DNA of 11,841 nt, from NCBI GenBank assembly GCA_001275005.1, contig JWZX01001344.1, positions 1 to 11,841 on the forward strand, in the 5' to 3' direction. This DNA is from Chrysochromulina tobinii (lineage: Eukaryota > Haptophyta > Prymnesiales > Chrysochromulinaceae). The notes beneath the pieces were generated by a model. The model was not told the origin of the DNA. It was given only the letters and a program-made list of their open reading frames with translations, and searched no databases. Positions 1 to 7,123 of the stretch are shown piece after piece. A program made the translations under genes and the position numbers. Position 1 is the stretch's first letter. Each line of letters opens with the position of its first letter.

Positions 1-320
1 CGCCCCCCCCTCGACCATAGCGAGACCCACGAGCAGGGGCGAGAGCTTAGAAGGAGGAGATGCCTGGTCGCGCTCGTTCATGAGGATCCCCTTCGGGCGG
101 GCTCGGGGCCCCGGCGCGGGGGACCGAGCGTGGACCGGGTCGGCGCACCCACTACGCAGCACCCACCCGCCCAACCGTGTGCGTGAGTGGGTCTCGTACG
201 AGGCCGACCGGGGGTCTGAGGGGTCGTGTTGGATCCGGCGTCGGAGCCGTGCCACGAGTTGCCGGAAGCGGGCGAATGGGGTATGTGGGTAGCAGCGCTT
301 GGCGCCGCCGCCCACTCCCG
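1..320. other. Left-edge intergenic sequence, no gene recognised
   Basis: GC-rich sequence with several short overlapping open frames in both directions, none with recognisable motifs or convincing composition. It precedes the first copy of the tandem unit. The 3' flank seen after both membrane-protein genes is not visible here, so the array probably does not extend further left, at least not immediately. Confidence 0.5.
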
Positions 321-352
321 GGACCTGCTCTGTTGTGTCAACCGTGTGGAGG

Positions 353-826
353 TCACCCCCTCTTAGTGAGGAAGAGCTCAGTGAGCTACCCGAGTGTGTG
401 TTGTGTGAACGCCTGGTACGGCGCGCGAAGCGCGGCGTGAAACTCCGTCATCACGATTTTGCCGCACACGACCCTCAACAGCAGGTGTGGTCGGGGATGG
501 AGGTCGAAGCGGCCGAGGCCGAGAAGCTCGCCGCGCCGCCGCAGGAACCATGTGCATCCGATAAAGGGTGGCAGAAGGAGGCAGAGGCGTCGAACGCCGT
601 CGACGAGGCAGTCGAGCCGCGTGAAGCGGAGACTGCGGCTCTGCTGCGCGAGGTGCGCAGGCATTGCGTTACGCCACGCTGCCGCGCGGCTCTGGCTCGC
701 GCATGGGCCGAAGGAGGCCGCCTCGGCATGGGCGCCCGAAGGCCTGGCTCGGGTGCTGGCCTAGGCTTATGCGGGCTCCCTGCAGCGCGCGCACAAACGT
801 GCTGTGCTTGGTTGGCCTTCCTCTGA
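353..826 (+). other. Upstream open frame in copy A, possible 5' exon or small gene (unproven)
   Basis: This frame translates to an acidic/basic, plausible protein-like stretch beginning PPLSEEELSELPEC and continuing through VRRAKRGVK and a Glu/Ala-rich segment to a TGA at 824-826. There is no ATG at its left end; the first in-frame ATG is at 497. The first part is duplicated at 3526-3610. There the indels relative to copy A add a net six bases (54 against 48 nt over the segment from the conserved Cys codon to the GVK codons) and keep the frame, before a TGA soon after. That frame retention hints at a coding exon spliced to the membrane-protein gene downstream, which lies in another frame here. 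It could equally be chance in GC-rich DNA. Confidence 0.25.
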
Positions 827-849
827 CCACGTGTACCGCGCTTGCTTCG

Positions 850-1020
850 CTGCGTCAGCAATCATCAATGGCAGCCGCGCCATCGGGATTAGAGCCGCCG
901 CCGCCTCCTCCGCATCAGCCGACTCCTCCGCCTCCGCCGCCGCCGCCGCCGCCGCCGCAAACTCCCACGCCTCCGCCGCAGCTTCCTACGCTGCCCTCTC
1001 CAAGACAAACACCCGCAGGG
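850..1020 (+). repeat. GCC/CCG-rich low-complexity insertion present only in copy A
   Basis: Between the shared flanks (GTGTACCGCGCTTGCTTCG at about 830 and GCCAGCCTGGTC at about 1020), copy A carries about 170 bp absent from copy B, where the same flanks meet directly near 4200-4225. It contains a run of GCC/CCG triplets (893-985) that would read as polyproline in the frame of the downstream gene and polyalanine/serine in another. It lies upstream of the ATG shared by both copies, so whether it is translated is unclear. Replication slippage at the trinucleotide run is the likely origin of part of it. Confidence 0.7.
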
Positions 1021-1107
1021 CCAGCCTGGTCGAGGAGCATGGAGAGAGCAGCTAAGAGGTGCGACGCGCGCTCTTCTCCCTGCTGCTCCCTCGCCCCGCA
1101 CCATCCC

Positions 1108-3168
1108 ATGGCTCGTGCCGGCCTCGTGCTCTGCCGTTGCCCCTCGTCTGACCGTCGTCGTCGTGCTGTCGATCGTTATGACAGAGAGAATGTTTTTAAG
1201 CGCGAATTCCTGCCTTTGGAGGGGGTTGAGGTTGTGATTCAGCCAACTGTGCAAGCGCCGCCGCCGGCAGACCACCAACCCAGTCCAGCGCCCAGAAGCC
1301 GGTCGCTCTTCAGGTGCATTCCGTGCGACTGCCACACGACGCTGGTCCATTCGCCACTTCTCGTCTTCGCGTGTTCGCTCAGCGCCGGCTACTTCGGCGT
1401 GTCGCTCGCGTTCAGCCTTTTGCTTCAAAATTTTGGTGCATTCAACCAAGGTGAAGATCTTATCCTCGTGCACTGCTCGGACATCTTCGACGCCGAAAAT
1501 TGTGCTGCCGACGTCGACAAGGAAGTCGCCCAAGCAGAATCAGCAGCCAACAGGTTGCACGTCACAGCCCTCGTTTTCGCTCTTCTGGTCAACAATAAGT
1601 GGCTCAAGTGCCAGTGCACGGCGCTTCCCAAGACGTCCCTTTGCGCCTTGGTCGCCGTGTGCCTCCTCACTGGCGTCATGGGATTAGCCGCTTTCATCGC
1701 GTCGACGGTGGAGGCCTCGGCATGCTTCTCGTGCAAGCTGGTACCCGATATCCAGCTGAGATTTGAAAACCAAAAAGTAGACTTTGTGAGCCTCCTCTCG
1801 GTGATGCGCTTCGAGTCGTTCCTGGGCGCCATCACGAGCCTCTTCCTCTTGATTGCGGTTGCCTGGATGGCGCTCGGGCGCGTCCCATGGATCACGAAGC
1901 TCTTCCGTGGGCACGCCTACCTCACGGATCACGAAGCGTCGATGATTCGCCACCTAGTCACGTCGCGCGTCTACATCGGCCTGTTCGTCGGCCTCCTGGT
2001 CAACATTGCTGTCGTCATCTACTTCGGGTCGACGCTGCATGGTTGGCTGGCGATCATGGATGGATGGAGATCTTGGCTGCCTGATTGGCTGGCGAGCATT
2101 TTGTCCCGCCTAATCGGCGCGGGGGTGGGCGCGGCGATGGACTTTTTGTCCAGCCTGTTCGGCGGCGGGCTCGAGGAGGAGGGCGAGGGCGAGAGCGGTG
2201 GCGGCGAGGACATAAACACAACGGCGATAAGCCAGGCAGTGAACTCAATGCTGCTCAGTCCGACGGTGGTCAAGAATATAGAATTAGTTCTGGTCCTGCC
2301 AAAGTCAGCCATTCTCTTCGGGCTCATCCTGCTGTACGTGCAGCTCGCCGTATGCGTGCTCGCCTCCGCCTTCAACGGCTGGAAGCACCTGCAGCATTGG
2401 CGCACCGTCACCAAGGTGGCGCGCACACAGGTGACGCCATCTCCGGCGGAGGGCATCAGCCCCGCCCAGCCCGACGGGCTCGATGCTGAGCACTCGCGCC
2501 TCTTAGACGTCGGCTCGAAGAACCTCATCCAGGCCTCGAGGCTTCCAGCATTCATGTGCCAATCGATCGCGTGCGGATCTGTCATCATCGCCCTAGTGGT
2601 GAGCCCCATCATCACCGCTCTGTACACGTGGTCGGCATACAAGGACGTTCAAGAAATAGCCGCGCCAATCGTTGAATCCATCGGCTGGTTCGTGGCCGTC
2701 CTTATCGGGGGCGTACTCTCGCGCATGGTCCTCGTCCGTTGCCTGTTCCATCCGAAGCAACTCCGAGGCGGCGGCGAGGTGTGGCCCATGCGGCGACCCA
2801 TTTGCTTTGCGTGGTACGAGGCCTTCTATCTGGTCTTCGCGATCGTCGAAGGCATCTGGATCGGTGCCAAACGGTTGTTGGGCACCTTCACCCAAGCCGT
2901 CGCCTCGCTGCTTCGCACGGACCGCCCGTCGCATGCCGAGGGGCGTGTCGCGAACGACGTGGTGTTCAGCTCGTATGCGGCCGTGCTCTGCCTGGAGCGC
3001 GACGCCGAGGCGAGTCGTCGGCAGGCAGGCGCGACGCATTTTGAGAGCGGCGTACTTGCTGTCGAGTCGGATGTGAGTCTGAAGCATACGGCACTGTGGT
3101 GCCTGGGGTGGCTTTGCGCTTGGATCACACCGCCCATCATCTATTTTGTGATCGTGGTGCTGACTTAG
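1108..3168 (+). CDS. Polytopic membrane protein of unrecognised family, tandem paralogue A
   Basis: Predicted 686-residue integral membrane protein; I do not recognise the family. The start chosen is the first ATG shared with paralogue B (MARAGLVLC). The frame is open upstream to 664, with ATGs at 703, 769, 868 and 1039, so a longer N-terminus rich in proline or a spliced 5' exon is possible. A soluble N-terminal region of about 80 residues ends in a conserved Cys cluster (CIPCDC). About ten hydrophobic segments follow, near residues 82-107, 152-167, 178-200, 237-258, 288-308, 400-422, 486-508, 525-543, 565-587 and 660-686. The protein ends inside or just after the last segment. Long loop 309-395 is acidic/glycine-rich with an N-T-T sequon. 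Conserved polar loops include the stretch PWITKLFRGHAYLTDHEAS and a 70-residue segment with RTDRPSHAEGR and SYAAVLCLERD. A receptor, transporter or channel role at a membrane is plausible. A remote STRA6-like relationship (C-terminal FAWYEAF..VEGIWIGAKR) is a weak guess. Confidence 0.8.
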   Translation: MARAGLVLCRCPSSDRRRRAVDRYDRENVFKREFLPLEGVEVVIQPTVQAPPPADHQPSPAPRSRSLFRCIPCDCHTTLVHSPLLVFACSLSAGYFGVSLAFSLLLQNFGAFNQGEDLILVHCSDIFDAENCAADVDKEVAQAESAANRLHVTALVFALLVNNKWLKCQCTALPKTSLCALVAVCLLTGVMGLAAFIASTVEASACFSCKLVPDIQLRFENQKVDFVSLLSVMRFESFLGAITSLFLLIAVAWMALGRVPWITKLFRGHAYLTDHEASMIRHLVTSRVYIGLFVGLLVNIAVVIYFGSTLHGWLAIMDGWRSWLPDWLASILSRLIGAGVGAAMDFLSSLFGGGLEEEGEGESGGGEDINTTAISQAVNSMLLSPTVVKNIELVLVLPKSAILFGLILLYVQLAVCVLASAFNGWKHLQHWRTVTKVARTQVTPSPAEGISPAQPDGLDAEHSRLLDVGSKNLIQASRLPAFMCQSIACGSVIIALVVSPIITALYTWSAYKDVQEIAAPIVESIGWFVAVLIGGVLSRMVLVRCLFHPKQLRGGGEVWPMRRPICFAWYEAFYLVFAIVEGIWIGAKRLLGTFTQAVASLLRTDRPSHAEGRVANDVVFSSYAAVLCLERDAEASRRQAGATHFESGVLAVESDVSLKHTALWCLGWLCAWITPPIIYFVIVVLT

Positions 3169-4308
3169 GATGACTCTGACTGATGAGCGCGGCGGCGAGG
3201 TGAACGGTGGTTTCTATCACGCTGAGGTAATGCCGAGGCGTTCCATCAGCTGTCTTCAAGGGCAAGCAACAGAAGGGCGGTAGAGCGCTCGCTCCGGCAC
3301 TGAGCGGCGCTCACACAGCCGAGCGGGCGGGCAGAGCAGAAGATCTGCTGCGCAGGTGCCACGTTGTGGTCAGTGTGAGTGAGGCGTGTACCGGCACGCA
3401 GTGCGTGCGCACCGGTAACGCGCGCCGCGGCGCTCGTCAGGGCCATACAGTGTGCGGGACGCATGCCATGTCTTTCCCTGGACCTGTTGTTCTGTTGTGT
3501 CAACGGTGAGTGTGGAGTTCATCCCCTCTTAGTGAGGAAGAGCTCAGTGAGCTACCCGAGTGTCGTGTGTTGGTGAGCGCCCTGGTACGGCGCGCGAAGA
3601 AGCGCGGCGTGAAATCGGCGTGATCGGTGATGAGGAAAAGCAGTCCAAACCTCCAATCTGGCGCCAAGAACTCCTACCACGTCGCCGCCCCCTGTGCGAA
3701 GCCGAACACGTGACGCGTGACGGACCCAGCCTGTGGACAGCCGTGCCGTTTACTGCGTTTTTCTTCACACAGGCATTTCACGCTTGAGCCTTTAGCCTGA
3801 GGGCTTCTTCACATGTTCAAACCTTGAGAGGCAAGAAAGCTAATTAGTCGAAACAACACATGTACCTAAACAAGCGCAACCGCTTGCTTACTTACTTGTG
3901 AGTCGAAGGCGCCGCACTGAGCAACAGGAAGAAAGCGAGCGCGCCGCGCGCCACACCAAAGATGTCTTGATCGTGACCTTGATCGCGTGTGGCACATCGA
4001 CGGCACATCCGAGGTTCGCAGTCGAAGTCGGCAGGCTTTGCGTGTCGCCGCGCTGCCGCGCGGCTCTGGCTCGCCATTGGCAGAGGGACTCGGCATGGAC
4101 GCCCGAAGGCCTGGCTCGGGTGCTGGCCTAGGCTTGTGCGGGCTCCCTGCGACGCGCGCGCACAACCGTGCCGTGCCAGGTCTGAATACGTGTATCGCGC
4201 TTGCTCGTTCGCTGCGCAGGGCGAGCCTGGTCCAGGAGCACCGAGAGAGCAGCTATGGGGTGCGGCGCGCTCTCTTCTCCCTGCTGCTCCCTCGCCCCGC
4301 ACCATCCC
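3169..4308 (+). other. Intergenic region between the tandem paralogues
   Basis: Bases 3169-3480 are the 3' flank of copy A, closely matched at 6283-6575. They include a hairpin (3390-3416) and a small GCAGA..TCTGC palindrome around AGATCT (about 3336-3348). From 3481 the 5' flank of copy B begins, matching 321-460. The stretch 3630-4010 has no counterpart in copy A and includes a locally AT-richer part (about 3780-3900), which may give copy B a different promoter. From about 4012 to 4300 homology with 640-1100 resumes. An in-frame TGA at 4183-4185 bounds the copy B reading frame upstream. No separate gene is supported here. Confidence 0.6.
3390..3416 (+). other. Hairpin-forming inverted repeat in 3' flank, copy A
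   Basis: ACCGG at 3390-3394 can pair with CCGGT at 3412-3416, and the inner CACGC/GCGTG arms can pair around a short loop, leaving a few unpaired bases (CGCA) on the 3' side. The same position in copy B forms a cleaner stem. It lies about 220 bases after the stop codon, so it may be a 3'-UTR or transcript-end structure; function is unknown. Confidence 0.45.
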
Positions 4309-6282
4309 ATGGCTCGTGCCGGCCTCGTGCTCTGCCCTTGCCCTTCGTCTGACCGTCGTCGTCGTGCTGTTGATCGTGATGACAGTGAGAATGTTCTCAA
4401 GCGCGAATTCCTGCCTTTGGAGGAGGTTGAGGTTACGATACGGCCAACTGTGCAAGCGCCGCCGCCGGCAGACCACCAACCCAGTCCAGCGCCCAGAAGC
4501 CGGTCGCTCTTCAGGTGCATCCCGTGCGACTGCTACACGACGCTGGTCCATTCGCCACTTCTCGTCTTCGCGTGTTCGCTCAGCGCCGGCTACTTCGGCG
4601 TGTCGCTCACATTCAGCCTTTTGCTGATCGCGCTCGGAGAAATTAAGCAAGATGAAGATCTTTTTCTCGTGAGCTGCTCGAGCAGATTCAACGCCTCAAG
4701 GTGTGCTGCCGACGTTGACAAGGAAGTCGCCCAAGCAGAATCAGGAGCCATCGGGTTGCACCTCACAGCCCTCATCCTTGCTCTTCTGATCAACAATAAG
4801 TGGCTCAAGTGCCAGTGCACGGCGCTTCCCAAAATGTCCCTTTGCGCCGAGGTCGCCGTGTGCCTCCTCACTGGCGTCATGGGATTAGCCGCTTTCATCG
4901 CGTGGACGGCGGAAGTCTCGACATGCTTCTCGTGCAAGCTGGGGGAAAACAGCACAGACCCCTTAGATCAAAGCTTCCTCTCAGTGATGCGCTTCGAGTC
5001 CTTCCTGGGCGTCATCACGAGCCTCTTCCTGTGGATTGCGGTTGCCTGGATGGCGCTCGGGCGCGTCCCATGGATCACGAAGCTCTTCCGCGGGCACGCC
5101 TACCTCACAGATCACGAAGCGTCGATGATTCGCCACCTACTCACGTCGCGCGTCTACATCGGCCTGTTCGTCGGCCTGCTGGTCAACATTGCTGTCGTCA
5201 TCTACTACGGGTCTGCGCTGCATAGTTTGCTGGCTATCATTGATGCGCCGGCGGAGGGCGCCGGCGGCGGGGACGAGGGCGCTGGCGGCGGGGGCGAGGG
5301 CGGCGAGGGCGAGGGCGGGGGCGGCGAAGACGAGGACGCGGCGGTGATTGCAGGGTTGGGCTGGTTACTTCTACTTCCGCACCTGGCAGTCATTTTTATC
5401 AAGTCAGCCATTCTCTTCGGGCTCATCCTGCTGTACGTGCAGCTCGCCGTATGCGTGTTCGCTTCCGCCTTCAACGGCTGGAAGCACCTGCAGCATTGGC
5501 TCACCGTCACCAAGGTGGCGCGCGCACAGGTGACGCCTCTTCCGGCGGAGGGCATCAGCCCCGCCCAGCCCGACGGGCTCGATGCTGAGCACTCGCGCCT
5601 CTTAGACGTCGGCTCGAAGAGTCTCATCTCAGCCTCGAGGCTTCCAGCACTCATGTGCTCATCGCTCGCATGCGGATCTGTCATCATCGCCCTGGTGCTG
5701 AGCACCATCATCACCGCTCTGTACACGTGGTCGGCAAACGAGCTCATTCGTATCCTCGCCGCGCCATTTGTCAAATCCATCAGCTACACATTGGCCGGTC
5801 TTTTTGCGGTCGTACTCTCTCGCATGGTCCTCGTCCGTTGCCTGTTCCATCCGAAGCAACTCGAGGGCGGCGGCGAGGTGTGGCCCATGCGGCGGCCCAT
5901 TTGCTTTGCGTGGTACGAGGCCTTCTATCTGGTCTTCGCGATTTCCGAAGGTCTCTGGATCGGTGCCAAACGGTTGGTGTTCACCTTCACGTATGCCATC
6001 GCCTCGCTGCTTCGCACGGACCGCCCGTCGCATGCCGAGGGGCGTGTCATGAACGACAAGGTGTTCCGTTCGTATGCGGCCGTGCTCTGCCTGGAGCGCG
6101 ACGCCGAGGCGAGCCGTCGGCAGGCCGGCGCGACGCATTTTGAGAGCGGCGTACTTGCTGTCGAGTCGGATGTGAGTCTGAAGCATACGGCACTGTGGTG
6201 CCTGGGGTATCTTGCGGCTTTTATCACGCCGTTCTTCATCTTCGGATTTATCGTGGGGCTGACGGGGGGGGAAGTGGATTGA
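4309..6282 (+). CDS. Polytopic membrane protein of unrecognised family, tandem paralogue B
   Basis: Predicted 657-residue paralogue of the gene at 1108-3168, with the same order of about ten hydrophobic segments and the same CIPCDC cluster before the first. The ATG at 4309 is shared with paralogue A. Another in-frame ATG at 4255 is not conserved in A, and an in-frame TGA at 4183 limits extension unless there is an upstream exon. Differences from A cluster in the loops after membrane segments 1, 3, 5 and 7 and in the C-terminal segment, which here ends with a short acidic tail (GGEVD). Loop 1 keeps cysteines but gains an N-A-S sequon; loop 3 is shorter and gains an N-S-T sequon; loop 5 is shorter and made of Gly/Glu/Asp repeats. 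The loops after segments 2, 4, 6, 8 and 9 are almost unchanged. This pattern suggests that the outward-facing parts diverge while the inward-facing parts are conserved. Function is unknown, as for A. Confidence 0.8.
   Translation: MARAGLVLCPCPSSDRRRRAVDRDDSENVLKREFLPLEEVEVTIRPTVQAPPPADHQPSPAPRSRSLFRCIPCDCYTTLVHSPLLVFACSLSAGYFGVSLTFSLLLIALGEIKQDEDLFLVSCSSRFNASRCAADVDKEVAQAESGAIGLHLTALILALLINNKWLKCQCTALPKMSLCAEVAVCLLTGVMGLAAFIAWTAEVSTCFSCKLGENSTDPLDQSFLSVMRFESFLGVITSLFLWIAVAWMALGRVPWITKLFRGHAYLTDHEASMIRHLLTSRVYIGLFVGLLVNIAVVIYYGSALHSLLAIIDAPAEGAGGGDEGAGGGGEGGEGEGGGGEDEDAAVIAGLGWLLLLPHLAVIFIKSAILFGLILLYVQLAVCVFASAFNGWKHLQHWLTVTKVARAQVTPLPAEGISPAQPDGLDAEHSRLLDVGSKSLISASRLPALMCSSLACGSVIIALVLSTIITALYTWSANELIRILAAPFVKSISYTLAGLFAVVLSRMVLVRCLFHPKQLEGGGEVWPMRRPICFAWYEAFYLVFAISEGLWIGAKRLVFTFTYAIASLLRTDRPSHAEGRVMNDKVFRSYAAVLCLERDAEASRRQAGATHFESGVLAVESDVSLKHTALWCLGYLAAFITPFFIFGFIVGLTGGEVD
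5242..5343 (+). repeat. Gly/Glu/Asp-coding low-complexity tract inside paralogue B
   Basis: A GGCGGGGGCGAGGGCG-type tract encodes an acidic, glycine-rich loop between membrane segments 5 and 6. The equivalent place in paralogue A (about 2161-2215) has a shorter GGGLEEEGEGE-type tract following a hydrophobic or amphipathic stretch that B lacks. It is probably length-polymorphic through slippage and likely forms a flexible, negatively charged loop. Confidence 0.7.
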
Positions 6283-6490
6283 TGAGCGCGGCGGCGAGGT
6301 TCAGAGCGGTGGTTTCTATAACGCTGAGGCAACGCCGAGGCGTTCCATAAGTTGTTTTCAAGGGCAAGCAACAGAAGGGCGGTAGGGCGCTCGCTCCGGC
6401 ACTGAGCGGCGCTCACACAGCCGAGCGGGCGGGCAGAGCAGAAGATCTGCTGCGCAGGTGTGGGTGTGGTCAGTGTGAATGAGGCGTGTA

Positions 6491-6515
6491 CCGGCATGCA
6501 GGGCGTGCGTGCCGG
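6491..6515 (+). other. Hairpin in 3' flank, copy B
   Basis: CCGGCATGCA (6491-6500) pairs with TGCGTGCCGG (6506-6515) over ten positions, with one T-G wobble, around the five-base loop GGGCG. It sits about 210 bases after the stop of paralogue B, at the same relative place as the copy A hairpin. Arm bases differ between copies while pairing is largely kept. Confidence 0.5.
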
Positions 6516-6585
6516 GACAGCGCCGCGGAGCTCGTCAGGGCCATTCAGGGTGCGGGACGCATGCCATGTCTTTACGGGGAATCTG

Positions 6586-6616
6586 GAATGATCCACGGAA
6601 TTAGTAGGGATCATTC
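6586..6616. repeat. Short perfect inverted repeat
   Basis: GAATGATCC at 6586-6594 is exactly complementary to GGATCATTC at 6608-6616 with a 13-base spacer. It lies just beyond the end of the tandem duplication (about 6575). It could be a protein-binding site or a small remnant at the duplication junction; nothing in the sequence decides between these. Confidence 0.4.
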
Positions 6617-7123
6617 GGGGAGATCCTGATATCGTGCATCCCGTCCGCCCACGTCGCCGCTCGCGACGCGACCAAGCGAACGATCGATCGTGGCAATTGG
6701 CGTCTAGTCTTCTCCTATTGAGCGTCTTGTGTTTGTTGTCGTGACTCGTGAATCCCACCCTCCCTCCGAGGTCTGAAAAAGTCCGCGGCCGCGGGGAATG
6801 TGGTTGTCGTTGTGGAGTTGTACCGGTGGTAACACACTACTAATTGCAAACGCCGTCGCCGAGCGCAGATCGTGAGACGCGACACGACAAGACGGAGGTG
6901 CATCTCAATGCCAAGCAACCCGCGCAACCGAACACGATTTCGCAACCGAACCAATCGGAATTGCATCTCATAGCCGAGCTTAATCACAGCTCAGCCTCCT
7001 CCTTGGAGAGCTGGGTCCTGGGACCAGCCTGCGTGTTATTTGCGTTCGGGTCGGTGACAATCTGTGTGCCAGGGAGGGTCCTCCCACATTCGCCCATCTG
7101 GTTGTTGTAAACCTTGCGCAACA

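Larger units (their letters stand above)
321..3480 (+). repeat. Tandem duplication unit, copy A (about 3.16 kb)
   Basis: The unit starts at the GGACCTG..TCTGTTGTGTCAAC block (321 here, 3480 in the next copy) and ends where that block recurs. It holds a 5' flank with CCCCTCTTAGTGAGGAAGAG (358-377; 3525-3544 in copy B), one polytopic membrane-protein gene, and a 3' flank starting GATGAGCGCGGCGGCGAGGT shortly after the stop. Homology to copy B runs through flanks and gene but is interrupted at about 460-640 (unrelated to 3630-4010) and by a proline-codon-rich insertion at about 850-1015. The duplication therefore carried regulatory flanks with it and has since diverged by indels. Boundaries were set by eye. 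Confidence 0.85.
3481..6575 (+). repeat. Tandem duplication unit, copy B (about 3.1 kb)
   Basis: Direct repeat of 321-3480 in the same orientation. Homology to copy A ends near 6575, after the CATGCCATGTCTTTAC-like block that in copy A (about 3463-3477) sits just before the start of copy B. The junction A/B is thus head-to-tail. Differences from copy A are clustered: the upstream segment 3630-4010 is unrelated, the GCC-repeat insertion is absent, and within the gene the changes concentrate in a few loop regions. Confidence 0.85.
6283..7123. other. Intergenic region after paralogue B; duplicated 3' flank then unique sequence
   Basis: Bases 6283-6575 repeat the 3' flank of paralogue A (3169-3480). 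From 6576 the sequence is unique in this window. It includes a perfect 9-bp inverted repeat (6586-6594 with 6608-6616), an 11-bp direct repeat CGCAACCGAAC (6923-6933 and 6941-6951), a TACCGGT motif near 6820, and a GGGAGG..CCTCCC palindrome at 7072-7085 close to the end of the methyltransferase gene. Short open frames exist but lack ATG starts or recognisable content. No gene is supported. Confidence 0.55.

Noticed and set aside
664-1107. Start of paralogue A at 664 (TTG) or at the ATGs 703, 769, 868 or 1039
   Set aside because: TTG is not an expected eukaryotic start and none of these ATGs is present at the homologous site in copy B, where an in-frame TGA (4183) and different bases occur; the ATG at 1108 is the first one shared. 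Not excluded if splicing occurs.
889-1533. Minus-strand open frame ending in poly-arginine
   Set aside because: It arises from the GCC/CCG run and the coding strand of the membrane-protein gene; it has no conserved counterpart with the same ends in copy B.
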